Part shown: positions 53,291-61,299 of the stretch, piece after piece
How the letters are laid out: the number at the start of each line of letters is the position of its first letter
How positions within the stretch are numbered: the first letter of the stretch is position 1
Source of the DNA: Fructobacillus cardui
GTDB lineage: Bacteria; Bacillota; Bacilli; Lactobacillales; Lactobacillaceae
Reading direction: 5' to 3' (one strand)
Length of the DNA stretch: 64,000 nucleotides
Assembly (NCBI RefSeq): GCF_023218935.1
Contig: NZ_JAJIAL010000006.1
The notes under the pieces: generated by a model
The model's input: the letters and a program-made list of their open reading frames with translations, nothing else
The model's database searches: none
What the model was told of the DNA's origin: nothing
Translations under genes and position numbers: made by a program

Positions 53291-53734
53291 ATGGCTGATG
53301 AAGAAACAAGATCACGGGGAATCACAGTTAAGATTGTGACCCCTGAAGGCCAAGTCTACGACCAAGACCAAGTTGAAATTGCTGTGATTAATACACAGGG
53401 TGGACAACTTGGAATTATGGCCGGCCATGAACCAATTTTGGCCGCCATGGCTATTGACGAAATGTTGGTTAAAAAAGACCAGCAAGAAAAGTCACTCGCC
53501 GTTAACGGTGGCGTGGCTGAGTTTTCTAATAATCTGTTGACGGTCATCGCCGACAGTGCGGAAACTGCTGATAATATCGATGTGAATCGTGCTGAAAGTG
53601 CCAAGGAACGTGCGCAAGTTCGTTTGGACCATGCACAAGAAATCAAGAACCAACACGAAATGGATATGGCTCGTGTCGCTTTGATGCGTGCCGTTAACCG
53701 AATTCACGTTGCTTCAATTCGCTCAGGTCGTTAA
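53291..53734 (+). CDS. atpC: F-ATPase subunit epsilon
   Basis: A 147-residue subunit with an N-terminal beta-sandwich (TVKIVTPEGQVYDQDQVEIAVINTQGGQLGIMAGHEP) and C-terminal helical pair that can inhibit ATP hydrolysis. Last gene of the operon; a strong terminator follows. Confidence 0.96.
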   Translation: MADEETRSRGITVKIVTPEGQVYDQDQVEIAVINTQGGQLGIMAGHEPILAAMAIDEMLVKKDQQEKSLAVNGGVAEFSNNLLTVIADSAETADNIDVNRAESAKERAQVRLDHAQEIKNQHEMDMARVALMRAVNRIHVASIRSGR

Positions 53735-53737
53735 CAT

Positions 53738-53775
53738 CAAAAAGGGAGTTAGCTCTTGGCTAACTCCTTTTTTTG
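53738..53775 (+). terminator. Terminator of atp operon
   Basis: AAAAAGGGAGTTAGC / GCTAACTCCTTTTTT stem with short loop and T run. Confidence 0.93.
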
Positions 53776-53951
53776 TCGTTTAAAGTAAAAATCAGTGGGT
53801 CTGAGCCCAAGCTGATTTATCAGTAAAAGTTTTGCTCTAATGGGTTCTTATCATAATTTTAAAAACACTGTTACATAAAAAGGGTTATCATGAAACATAG
53901 TAGGCGCAGATTATCGATTTTTTCTCGCCTCAAAAAAGAAAGGAGAGTCAT

Positions 53952-54944
53952 ATGAACGTCAAAAAGCAATTATTAATTGCTGCTGGTTTGGCCGGCTCCG
54001 TTGCAGCCGGTCAACATGGAGTTAGTGCTGACCAGGTACAAAGGCATACAGTTGCCCATGGCGAAACGCTATCAGCATTAGCGTCTCGTTTTAATACGAC
54101 GGTGGCACAGTTGGCATCGGATAATAAAATTCAAAATGTTGATCAAATTTATCAAGGACAAGAATTGATTATCGGTGTTGCCAATACAAACGCCACATCA
54201 CAAAATGCCACAACACAAACGACCGAAAATACTTACCGAGTCCAAGCGGGTGATAACCTATGGACATTGGCGCAGAAGTTTGGTTTGAGTGTTGATCAGT
54301 TGGCCCAAGAAAATAATATCAAGGATGCCAATCAAATTTTTGTTGGACAGACTTTGTCTGTCAATAAGAATGGCAGTCGGACGAGTTCTCAAAGTGCCCA
54401 AACGTCTACATCGCAGTCAGTTAGTTCTCAGGCAGCGGTTTCACAGGCTCCTGCATCGCAGACTGCCAGTTCTCAGGCAGCGGTTTCACAGGCTCCTGCA
54501 TCGCAGACTGCCAGTTCTCAGGCAGCGGTTTCACAGGCTCCTGCATCGCAGACTGCCAGTTCTCAGGTAGCTGTTTCCGAGGCCCCTGCATCGCAGACTG
54601 CCAGTTCTCAGGTAGCTGTTTCCGAGGCCCCTGCATCGCAAGCGGCTCCAATGTCAGTAACTAGCCAGCAAAGCCAGGCGGTGCAAGCCAGCAACTTGGA
54701 TTATAATCAAGCTGAACAGCAGGCCCTTCAAACCATCATTATGAAGGAATCCGGTGGCAACGTGAATGCGACAAACGGCATTTACTTTGGAATTGGCCAG
54801 TTATCACCAACTTTGCGTGCTCGCTATGGTGGTAATTCAACTGAGTATCAAGATCAGTTGCAAGCAATGAAAGCCTATATCGCTGCTCGTTACGGGACTG
54901 CACAGGCCGCATTGGCTCATCATTTGCAGTATGGTTGGTACTAA
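53952..54944 (+). CDS. Secreted LysM wall protein with APF/lysozyme-like C-terminus
   Basis: A 330-residue exported protein. The signal peptide is cut after VSA (about residue 26). Two LysM peptidoglycan-binding domains follow (about 31-75 and 93-137), then a Ser/Gln/Ala repeat linker of 15-residue units SSQAAVSQAPASQTA (158-229). The C-terminal domain (248-330) has KESGGNVNATNGIYFGIGQLSPTLRARYGG, as in aggregation-promoting factors and transglycosylase-like proteins. The catalytic Glu may be the one in KESGG. AAAGGAG precedes the ATG. Likely a wall-shaping or aggregation protein. Confidence 0.88.
   Translation: MNVKKQLLIAAGLAGSVAAGQHGVSADQVQRHTVAHGETLSALASRFNTTVAQLASDNKIQNVDQIYQGQELIIGVANTNATSQNATTQTTENTYRVQAGDNLWTLAQKFGLSVDQLAQENNIKDANQIFVGQTLSVNKNGSRTSSQSAQTSTSQSVSSQAAVSQAPASQTASSQAAVSQAPASQTASSQAAVSQAPASQTASSQVAVSEAPASQTASSQVAVSEAPASQAAPMSVTSQQSQAVQASNLDYNQAEQQALQTIIMKESGGNVNATNGIYFGIGQLSPTLRARYGGNSTEYQDQLQAMKAYIAARYGTAQAALAHHLQYGWY
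54423..54640 (+). repeat. 45-bp tandem repeat in LysM gene, about 4.8 copies
   Basis: Units start at 54423, 54468, 54513, 54558 and 54603. The first three are identical in every base. The last two share a variant centre (GTAGCTGTTTCCGAGGCC). Each encodes 15 residues, so copy-number change keeps the frame. Confidence 0.97.
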
Positions 54945-54971
54945 AATCAAAAAAATAAACTTTTTTGATTT
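54944..54971 (+). terminator. Terminator of LysM gene
   Basis: AAATCAAAAAA pairs with TTTTTTGATTT around ATAAAC. AT-only stem, so moderate strength. Confidence 0.65.
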
Positions 54972-54976
54972 AAGTG

Positions 54977-55005
54977 TTGACGAAAGCGTCTTACCTTGAT
55001 ATACT
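54977..55005 (+). promoter_or_regulatory. tRNA-Glu promoter
   Basis: TTGACG (54977-54982), 17-bp spacer, TATACT (55000-55005), about 43 bases before the tRNA. Confidence 0.85.
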
Positions 55006-55047
55006 GATATAGTTGTTTGATAGAGATATCAAGTAACGACTGACCAT

Positions 55048-55119
55048 GGCTCGTTGGTCAAGTGGCTAAGACGCTGCCCTTTCACGGCGGAATCGAGAGT
55101 TCGATTCTCTCACGAGCTA
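55048..55119 (+). tRNA. tRNA-Glu(TTC)
   Basis: Acceptor GGCTCGT / ACGAGCT (one G-T), anticodon loop CTTTCAC with anticodon TTC at 55081-55083, T arm GAGAGTTCGATTCTCTC. CCA is not encoded. Confidence 0.96.
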
Positions 55120-55124
55120 CTATT

Positions 55125-55153
55125 AAAGTCGCAACTTCGGTTGCGGCTTTTTT
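55125..55153 (+). terminator. Terminator of tRNA-Glu
   Basis: AGTCGCAAC-TTCG-GTTGCGGCT stem-loop with six T. Confidence 0.93.
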
Positions 55154-55172
55154 GTTGTCTAAAAAAGCAATT

Positions 55173-55250
55173 AAAAAACCGCTGATTTGACTGGAAAGGC
55201 AAGGAGCCTTTAAGCTCTTTAGTGATGTGCTATCAGTCGTCATCAGCGAT
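55173..55250 (-). terminator. Branched terminator of PanE-like gene
   Basis: On the minus strand CGCTGAT and GACTG pair with CAGTC and ATCAGCG, enclosing smaller hairpins (AAAGG/CCTTT), followed by GTTTTTT. Unusually large for a simple terminator. Confidence 0.75.
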
Positions 55251-55264
55251 TCTTACTATAATTT

Positions 55265-56245
55265 TTACTTTTCTGGTTGTGCAAGCTTGTTAACTGGTGG
55301 GTTAAATTCACGCATTGCTTCCGCAAGATGAACCAAGTTGGTAATCAAACGTTGGTTAGGAGCTGGTACGCCGTTCTTTTCGGCCAAATCAGCCAAGTAG
55401 CCGTTGATGTAGTCAACTTCCGTTGGACGACCCTTAACGAAGTCTTGATACATAGAAGGGAAGTGGAGTGGGTTACCAACGCGAGAAACGTAATCGACTT
55501 GTTCCAACATTTCCTGTTCCGTTTCAATCAATTCGATGCCGGCTGCCTTGGCACCAGCATAAACTTCCGCTACCAAAGGTGCGGCGATCTTGGAAACGAA
55601 ATCCTTGTATTCAATCAAGTGACCTATGCGGGATTGGAACATGGTTGCGATTGAATTCTCCACTGAATTAAAGGTAACCTTCGTCAACAATGTTCCCATA
55701 AAGTTTTCAGAATATGAAGGATTCAAGCCGGCTGCTTGGAAATCCTTTTGCACTTCATCCATGACCTTGGATGGCTTCTGGGTCAAGTTTGCATAAACGG
55801 AACTTGTTTCCCCAATAAAGTCGACATCACCAAAGTTGTTCAAAATGGTGGCAATCATGGCTGTTCCGCCAATAATGTGCTCGTCATCGAAATATTTTTG
55901 AATCTTTTCAATGTGACCCATACCGTTCATGGCTGCCAAAGCAGTTTGTCCCTTTTGGAACTTAGGTTGCAAGCGCTGCAAAGCATCTGCCAATTGCATT
56001 TGCTTCATGAAGAAGATCCAGACATCTGGGGTGCCTTCATATTCTTCTGGTGAATATATGTTCACCTTAATGGGCGTCTTGTCTTCGTGGTCAACTGATC
56101 GGTAAACAACGTCGCCTTGTGCCTTAATGACGTCAACAGAGCCTTGTGTTGGCTCAACAAAGTCAACGTCTAGGCCAGCTTCTTCTTGCAACAAGAGACC
56201 GTATCGCAGTCCCATAGCACCCGCACCAACAACAGCATATTTCAT
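55265..56245 (-). CDS. Ketopantoate reductase-like dehydrogenase (PanE/ApbA family)
   Basis: A 326-residue NAD(P)H enzyme with GAGAMG (7-12) at the N-terminus and the catalytic Lys in LLTKVTFNSVENSIATM. It may make pantoate for CoA. In lactic acid bacteria, however, members of this family also act as D-2-hydroxyacid dehydrogenases on branched-chain keto acids. No other pantothenate genes are adjacent. Confidence 0.88.
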   Translation of the reverse strand: MKYAVVGAGAMGLRYGLLLQEEAGLDVDFVEPTQGSVDVIKAQGDVVYRSVDHEDKTPIKVNIYSPEEYEGTPDVWIFFMKQMQLADALQRLQPKFQKGQTALAAMNGMGHIEKIQKYFDDEHIIGGTAMIATILNNFGDVDFIGETSSVYANLTQKPSKVMDEVQKDFQAAGLNPSYSENFMGTLLTKVTFNSVENSIATMFQSRIGHLIEYKDFVSKIAAPLVAEVYAGAKAAGIELIETEQEMLEQVDYVSRVGNPLHFPSMYQDFVKGRPTEVDYINGYLADLAEKNGVPAPNQRLITNLVHLAEAMREFNPPVNKLAQPEK

Positions 56246-56376
56246 ATTGATTCCCCCTTAGTGTGAAAACGTTCTAATCTTTTTCTCATAATATAACAAT
56301 AAAACAAGAATCCTGCAAGTCGAGTTTGATTTCGTTATAATGGAGAAGTTAATAACTAGAAAGAGAAATAGAAGCC

Positions 56377-57393
56377 ATGGAAAAAGAAATTTATTTAACC
56401 GGTGATCGTCCAACCGGAAAATTACATATCGGTCACTATATCGGATCTCTCAAAAATCGAGTGGCCATGCAGAACTCTGGGGAATTTGATCCCTACATTA
56501 TGATTGCGGATACCCAAGCCTTTACAGACAACGCTCGAAATCCTGAAAAAATTAGACAATCATTGACGGAAGTTGCCTTAGATTACTTGGCTGTTGGATT
56601 GGACCCAAAGAAATCAACTATTTTTGTCCAGTCTCAAATTCCAGGTTTAGCTGAATTAACGATGTACTTTATGAATCTGGTTTCATTAGGACGGTTAGAG
56701 CGTAATCCAACAGTCAAGACTGAAATTCAACAAAAGGGCTTCGGGGAAGGGATTCCCGCTGGTTTCTTAACGTATCCAGTTTCCCAGGCTGCCGATATTA
56801 CGATTTTTAAGGCCAAAAAAGTCCCAGTTGGTGACGATCAAAAGCCAATGATTGAGCAGACACGTGAATTAGTTCGTTCATTCAATAATGCTTATCAAAA
56901 AGATGTCTTTGTTGAGCCTGAAGGCGTTTTTTCACCAAAAGGGCAGGGTCGTCTGCCGGGAATTGATGGGAACGCTAAGATGTCTAAATCTTTGAATAAT
57001 GGAATTTACCTCTCTGATGACCCAGATACCTTGGCTAAGAAGGTCAAGTCAATGTATACCGATCCAACACATATTCGTGTTGAGGACCCGGGGCATGTTG
57101 AAGGCAACGTCGTCTTTACTTATTTAGATATTTTTGACCCCGATCAAGGGCGAGTACAAGAGCTAAAGGAACAGTATCAAGCGGGGGGCTTAGGTGATAT
57201 GAAGCTTAAGAAACACCTATTGGACGTGATGGAAGCTGAATTGGCACCAATCCGTGAGCGCCGGTTAGAGTACGCACAAAACATGGATCAGGTATTAGCC
57301 ATGTTGAAAAATGGCTCAGAAAAAGCCAATCAAAGAGCTGAAGAAACTATGAAAGAGGTTCGAGCAGCTATGGGTATCAACTATTTTAATTAA
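56377..57393 (+). CDS. trpS: Tryptophanyl-tRNA synthetase
   Basis: A 338-residue class I synthetase: TGDRPTGKLHIGHYIGSL with HIGH at 17-20 and KMSKS in GNAKMSKSLNN. It charges tRNA-Trp, the molecule that the leader peptide at 28.5 kb would sense. No Trp T-box is seen in the short upstream region. Confidence 0.97.
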   Translation: MEKEIYLTGDRPTGKLHIGHYIGSLKNRVAMQNSGEFDPYIMIADTQAFTDNARNPEKIRQSLTEVALDYLAVGLDPKKSTIFVQSQIPGLAELTMYFMNLVSLGRLERNPTVKTEIQQKGFGEGIPAGFLTYPVSQAADITIFKAKKVPVGDDQKPMIEQTRELVRSFNNAYQKDVFVEPEGVFSPKGQGRLPGIDGNAKMSKSLNNGIYLSDDPDTLAKKVKSMYTDPTHIRVEDPGHVEGNVVFTYLDIFDPDQGRVQELKEQYQAGGLGDMKLKKHLLDVMEAELAPIRERRLEYAQNMDQVLAMLKNGSEKANQRAEETMKEVRAAMGINYFN

Positions 57394-57433
57394 GAACAAT
57401 TCTTGATTAAAATAGTTGCACTTTGCTTTTTTT
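57378..57433 (+). terminator. Terminator overlapping the end of trpS
   Basis: A 19-bp AT-rich stem CAACTATTTTAATTAAGAA / TTCTTGATTAAAATAGTTG with CAA loop spans the stop codon. A T run follows at 57426-57433. Confidence 0.75.
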
Positions 57434-57495
57434 TATTACATGACGTAAAGTCTTTTACATAAGAATGTTATTTATTTATCGAAGAGGACCGTCTT

Positions 57496-58149
57496 GTGTT
57501 AATATCACCATTAAAAAAGAGACCATATTTGTCAAAGTGCTTTTTAGCACTTTTTATTATTCTATCGATTATGCTGCGCTTCAATAGTGGTTTTTTAGAA
57601 TTAATGGATACTGTTTTTGCCATTATAGCCCAAGAAATTGCTAGTCATTTCTTATTTTTAGCAGGCCCTGCTAATCTGATGGGAAGTTTGTGGTTCATTT
57701 GGTTAGTTAATATTTTCTGGGCGTTTTTCATTCGATCTTTGGGCTTTAAAGTTGGCTCTTGGTGGGCGATTAACGTGACTGCAATTTTCTTTATCAGTAT
57801 GATTATTTGGTCGGCAATAGTTTTCTTAACCTGGAATCACGGGTTAACTTTAGATCAAACGATGCCTGATTTATCATTGGCAATGTGGGCCTTGTTTTTC
57901 TTTGAATTTGACAACATCCTAGTTCGTCGATTTCACGTGGCCCACTGGGTCAAGACCACCATTCAGACTGTCTTTGTGTTAACGTGGATTGTGTTAGCTG
58001 GCAATAAGATGGTTGGTAGTGATTTGTCCTTTACCACGGTGTTGGGCGCTTTCTTACTGGCCTATATTTACTTCCGTTTAGCTGCTAAGGTTTACTTAAA
58101 GCACGTTAAAAGTTGGTTAGTTATTTTTGCAGTTGACGGTGATATTTAA
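57496..58149 (+). CDS. Multi-pass membrane protein, unknown
   Basis: A 217-residue protein with about six hydrophobic segments and a GTG start after GAGGACC. The overall look resembles a PAP2-type phosphatase, but the catalytic motifs (KxxxxxxRP, PSGH, SRxxxxxHxxxD) are missing. No other family is recognised. Its last bases contain the -35 of the lysine riboswitch transcript. Confidence 0.7.
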   Translation: MLISPLKKRPYLSKCFLALFIILSIMLRFNSGFLELMDTVFAIIAQEIASHFLFLAGPANLMGSLWFIWLVNIFWAFFIRSLGFKVGSWWAINVTAIFFISMIIWSAIVFLTWNHGLTLDQTMPDLSLAMWALFFFEFDNILVRRFHVAHWVKTTIQTVFVLTWIVLAGNKMVGSDLSFTTVLGAFLLAYIYFRLAAKVYLKHVKSWLVIFAVDGDI

Positions 58150-58162
58150 ATTGTGTTATGGT
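58133..58162 (+). promoter_or_regulatory. Promoter of lysine riboswitch/lysP
   Basis: TTGACG (58133-58138), 18-bp spacer, extended -10 TGTTATGGT (-10 at 58157-58162). Confidence 0.65.
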
Positions 58163-58173
58163 AGGAACAACAA

Positions 58174-58403
58174 ACAAAGAGGTCGCAACTAAAATGAGTA
58201 GCCCTGAAGAGTCTGGCCAAGACGAAGACTGAGGGTGAAAGGTGCAGTTGCCGAAAGGAAATTTTGGGTCAAAAATTTTCCTTGGGCTGGTGAAGAAGAT
58301 TCATCGGACTGTCGTTTTTAACGGTGCGCTTTGCTAATCATTGCTATCATTATTGAACGAATTTACCGCCTGTTTTTGTTTTGTGACAAAAACGGGTTTT
58401 TTT
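58174..58403 (+). promoter_or_regulatory. Lysine riboswitch (L box) with terminator
   Basis: The L-box core is recognised: CAAAGAGGTCGCA at the start, AGTAGCC, GGTGAAAGGTGCAGTTGCCGAA, GGGCTGG, TCATCGGACTGTC and the closing GTGCGCTTTG. The expression platform is a terminator CCTGTTTTTGT / ACAAAAACGGG with seven T (58369-58403). Lysine binding should stop transcription before lysP. Confidence 0.95.
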
Positions 58404-58436
58404 ATTGTTTGAAATTCATATGAAGGAGTCATGCAA

Positions 58437-59888
58437 ATGGCTGAACAAAATCAAAATGCCATCCAGCAGGAATTGAAGACACGTCATGTCTCCATGATTG
58501 CCTTGGGTGGATCAATTGGAACGGGGCTCTTTTTGGCCTCTGGAGCAACGGTATCACAAGCTGGACCAATGGGCGCCATTACTGCCTATTTGGTAATGGG
58601 TGTCATGGTTTACTTCCTGATGACTTCCCTGGGTGAAATGGCAACTTATATGCCAACCACTGGTTCGTTTTCAGAATACGGTAATCGTTTTATTGAACCG
58701 GCTATGGGCTTTGCCCTTGGGTGGAATTACTGGTTTAACTGGGCGATTACCATTGCGGCTGAAGTCTCGGCGGTTGGTTTGGTCGCGCAGTTCTGGCTGC
58801 CTCACGTACCGGCTTGGGTTTTCTCAGCGGTTGTGCTGGCACTGATTTTCTTTATTAATCTCTTTTCCGTTTCGACTTTTGGTGAAACGGAATTTTGGTT
58901 GTCGACAATCAAGGTTGTGACCATTGGCTTCTTCTTGTTTGTTGGTGTCTTGACTATTTTGGGGGTTATTCACTCAAACCAAAACGTCATGCATAACCTG
59001 TCCGTTGGTAACCACGGTTTTGTTGGTGGTTTCCAGGGTGTCTTGTCGGTTTTCTTGGTTGCTGGTTTTTCATTCCAAGGAACAGAAATGGTGGGCATTA
59101 CTGCTGGTGAAGCAAAGGAGCCATCAAAATCAGTGCCAAAGGCGATTAATTCAGTCTTCTGGCGGATTTTGTTGTTCTATATCGGCGCAATCTTTGTGAT
59201 TTCTGCTTTGGTTTATTACAAGGATCCAAATTTGTTGTCAGCTGCTAATAACAATGACATCACGGTTTCACCATTTACGATTGTCTTCAAGAATGCTGGT
59301 ATCGCTTTTGCCGCCTCATTAATGAACGCAGTTATCTTGACGTCAATTATTTCAGCAGCGAATTCAGCTACTTATGCAGCGAACCGAACACTTTACGCCT
59401 TGGCCAAGAAGGGTCAGGCACCAAAGGTATTTTCTAAGTTGTCAAAGTTTGGTGTTCCTTGGGCATCCCTATTGTTGACGATCTTCGTTGGAATGTTTGC
59501 TTTCTTGTCAGATATTAAGGGTGGTAGTGAAGCCTACACTTGGCTGGTTGCTGCCTCAGGTCTGTCTGGCTTTATTGCCTGGCTAGGAATTGCCTTAGCA
59601 CATTTGCGTTTTCGCCGTGCCTATGTTCGCCAAGGTAAGGACTTGAACAAGTTGGTCTATAAGGCGCGCTGGTTCCCATTTGGTCCGATTTTGGCCATTG
59701 TTTTGTCAATCGTAGTGATTGTTTTGCAAGACCCAACTTCCTTTACTCACTTTGATTGGGAAAAGATTGGCATGACTTATCTGTCAGTGCCAATTGTCGT
59801 CATCCCATACATTGTCTATAAGATTGTTAAGAAGTCAAAGTTGATTCCATTGGATAAAATTGATTTGGATTCAAAGGCGGAACATTAA
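58437..59888 (+). CDS. lysP: Lysine-specific permease
   Basis: A 483-residue APC-family transporter with 12 helices. SMIALGGSIGTGLFLASGATVSQAGP, FSFQGTEMVGITAGEAKEPSKSVPKAI and ISAANSATYAANRTLYALAKKGQAPK are typical of LysP. The lysine riboswitch upstream supports the substrate. ATG 58437 is preferred because AAGGAG lies 8 bases upstream. Confidence 0.95.
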   Translation: MAEQNQNAIQQELKTRHVSMIALGGSIGTGLFLASGATVSQAGPMGAITAYLVMGVMVYFLMTSLGEMATYMPTTGSFSEYGNRFIEPAMGFALGWNYWFNWAITIAAEVSAVGLVAQFWLPHVPAWVFSAVVLALIFFINLFSVSTFGETEFWLSTIKVVTIGFFLFVGVLTILGVIHSNQNVMHNLSVGNHGFVGGFQGVLSVFLVAGFSFQGTEMVGITAGEAKEPSKSVPKAINSVFWRILLFYIGAIFVISALVYYKDPNLLSAANNNDITVSPFTIVFKNAGIAFAASLMNAVILTSIISAANSATYAANRTLYALAKKGQAPKVFSKLSKFGVPWASLLLTIFVGMFAFLSDIKGGSEAYTWLVAASGLSGFIAWLGIALAHLRFRRAYVRQGKDLNKLVYKARWFPFGPILAIVLSIVVIVLQDPTSFTHFDWEKIGMTYLSVPIVVIPYIVYKIVKKSKLIPLDKIDLDSKAEH

Positions 59889-59941
59889 AAATTGGTTATT
59901 CAGCCGGATTTTGGTTGGGTAGGTTATGTTTCTTAATTAAT

Positions 59942-59977
59942 AAAAGAGCTTCCACCTTTAAGGTGGAAGCTCTTTTT
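59942..59977 (+). terminator. Terminator after lysP
   Basis: A perfect long stem AAAAGAGCTTCCACCTT / AAGGTGGAAGCTCTTTT. Confidence 0.95.
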
Positions 59978-60002
59978 GTGAAAGAAAATCAGTGCTAATG
60001 GG

Positions 60003-60593
60003 TTAATCGCTCATTTCAGCTAAATCAAGAATAGAATTTGAGAAAAGATAGATAAAGCGTTGAGCGAAAATGTCAGGCTTAACAGGCTCTTCTTGCGTGA
60101 GCCAGATACTGATAGCGGCCATGACTTGGTTAATCGTAAGCTCAGCAAGTGTTTGTGAGGTTAATTCATGTTGGTTTCCATTTGCACCATCAAAGTAGGG
60201 GATGAGCATGTCGATGTACTGTTGATTTAAATAGGGACGCCAGGCTGGATCTGCTACTTTTGAATAAAAAACACCGAGGAATTCATGTTTTTCATAAAGT
60301 GATGGAATAACGTTTTCAGCGAAAAAATTTAGTAATTCTTTGAAGGAATGGTTTTTGTCATGAAAGGCAAAGCACTTTAACTGTTGGTATGGTTTATTAT
60401 CAACGTAATAATGCAGTGATTGCGTTAGTTCCTCAATATTTTGAAAATGATTTTTGTAGATAGCTTGTCTGGAGACACCCAATTCTTCAGCGATTTTGGC
60501 TAATGAAATATCTTTTGTACTCTCAGCGACTCGGGCGACCTTCAGGTATGCGTAAAAAATGCGTTCGGTTGTCACGGGTTGGGGATTTTCCAT
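60003..60593 (-). CDS. TetR-family transcriptional regulator
   Basis: A 196-residue repressor-type protein. The N-terminal HTH reads ISLAKIAEELGVSRQAIYKNHFQNIEEL; the helical C-terminal part has no recognised ligand site. AAAGGA precedes the ATG. The promoter is TGGTATAAT (60645-60640 on the minus strand). The target is unknown; the structured RNA and ABC operon to its right are candidates. Confidence 0.88.
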   Translation of the reverse strand: MENPQPVTTERIFYAYLKVARVAESTKDISLAKIAEELGVSRQAIYKNHFQNIEELTQSLHYYVDNKPYQQLKCFAFHDKNHSFKELLNFFAENVIPSLYEKHEFLGVFYSKVADPAWRPYLNQQYIDMLIPYFDGANGNQHELTSQTLAELTINQVMAAISIWLTQEEPVKPDIFAQRFIYLFSNSILDLAEMSD

Positions 60594-60722
60594 GGTGTCC
60601 TTTCGATTAAATGAAAATTAATATTGTGGATTATTGAACATTATACCATCTCGGGGGCTGATAAAATGGCCTTTTTAGAAATTACTTGACAGTTGTGGTT
60701 AACACTTGACAACCAAAAGCCC
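60594..60722. promoter_or_regulatory. Divergent region, TetR gene and structured RNA
   Basis: Contains the TetR-gene promoter (TATAAT 60645-60640, minus) and two TTGACA-type -35 copies on the plus strand near 60685 and 60702. No gene. Confidence 0.5.
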
Positions 60723-60752
60723 TTGAAAAGAGTGGACAAAACTCGGTAGAAT
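60723..60752 (+). promoter_or_regulatory. Promoter of structured RNA locus
   Basis: TTGAAA (60723-60728), 18-bp spacer, TAGAAT (60747-60752). It places the transcript start at about 60758, exactly where the terminal helix of the RNA begins. Confidence 0.65.
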
Positions 60753-60757
60753 GTAAC

Positions 60758-61051
60758 TGTTGTGACACTGTTATGTCTTTTATTTATAGCAAAGAGGAGA
60801 GACTTTGTGAAGAGGCAGAGCGGTCCGCGTGATGTCCGTGCGTCGTTTCACTTAATCTGCATTGGTGAGAGATGAAAGGACCGGTTGGGGCAACGATTAA
60901 ACTCCCTGGTCCTTTGAAGGTGCATAACTGTGTTGATTAGCAAATCAGTAATTGGTGAATTGCAAGTATACATAGGTTGAAGGTCCACAACAAAATATTT
61001 TTCAAGAAAAGGATTGATCGAAGATGAGAGCGGTCAGTCCTTTTCTTTTTT
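60758..61051 (+). ncRNA. Unassigned ~290-nt structured RNA with own promoter and terminator
   Basis: The 5' TGTTGTG (60758-60764) pairs with CACAACA (60986-60992), closing a ~235-nt domain. Inner helices include CAAAG/CTTTG, GCAGA/TCTGC, GTTG-GGG-CAAC and AAAGGACC/GGTCCTTT. A terminator AAAGGATTGATC / GGTCAGTCCTTT with a T run follows (61007-61051). The loop of the first hairpin holds GAGGAG. A GTG-started 22-codon ORF (60807-60875) follows it. I do not recognise it as tmRNA, RNase P RNA, SRP RNA, cobalamin, lysine or another known riboswitch; 6S RNA is not excluded. Confidence 0.6.
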
Positions 61052-61193
61052 GTTGTCTGGGGATAATTTATTCAATTAATCAATTTAAATATTTATATTT
61101 TTTTAATTTATTTAAAATCCGTATTAAGGCAGATTTAACCGTTTTTTGATAACAATTTTTGCTGAATTTTAAAGAAGGGACTCTTGACTTTTA

Positions 61194-61222
61194 TTGACAG
61201 AAATGGCCACTTTCCGTATAGT
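61194..61222 (+). promoter_or_regulatory. Promoter of Fec/Btu-type ABC operon
   Basis: TTGACA (61194-61199), 17-bp spacer, TATAGT (61217-61222). The 14-bp palindrome TCATGGATCCATGA (61251-61264) lies in the 5' UTR and could be an operator. Confidence 0.8.
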
Positions 61223-61299
61223 GGATACTTAGTAAAAGTCTTAACAAAGTTCATGGATCCATGACATACCACCGTTTTCGAACAGAAAGGGACCTAACG

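Noticed and set aside
54423..54640. Regular 45-bp spacing suggesting a CRISPR array
   Set aside because: The repeats are directly adjacent without unique spacers, lie in frame inside a LysM protein gene and encode a Ser/Gln/Ala linker.
55173..55250. Independent small RNA between tRNA-Glu and the PanE-like gene
   Set aside because: The structure ends in a T run on the minus strand right after the gene and has no promoter of its own, so a large terminator is the simpler reading.
57925..57945. A third parS-like site (TTTCACGTGG) in the membrane protein gene
   Set aside because: Only half of the palindrome matches; the right arm (AAACA) is missing.
60758..61051. tmRNA, RNase P RNA or cobalamin riboswitch
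   Set aside because: The tag ORF and acceptor ends of tmRNA, the RNase P core (GAGGAAAGTCC-type) and the B12-box are all absent.
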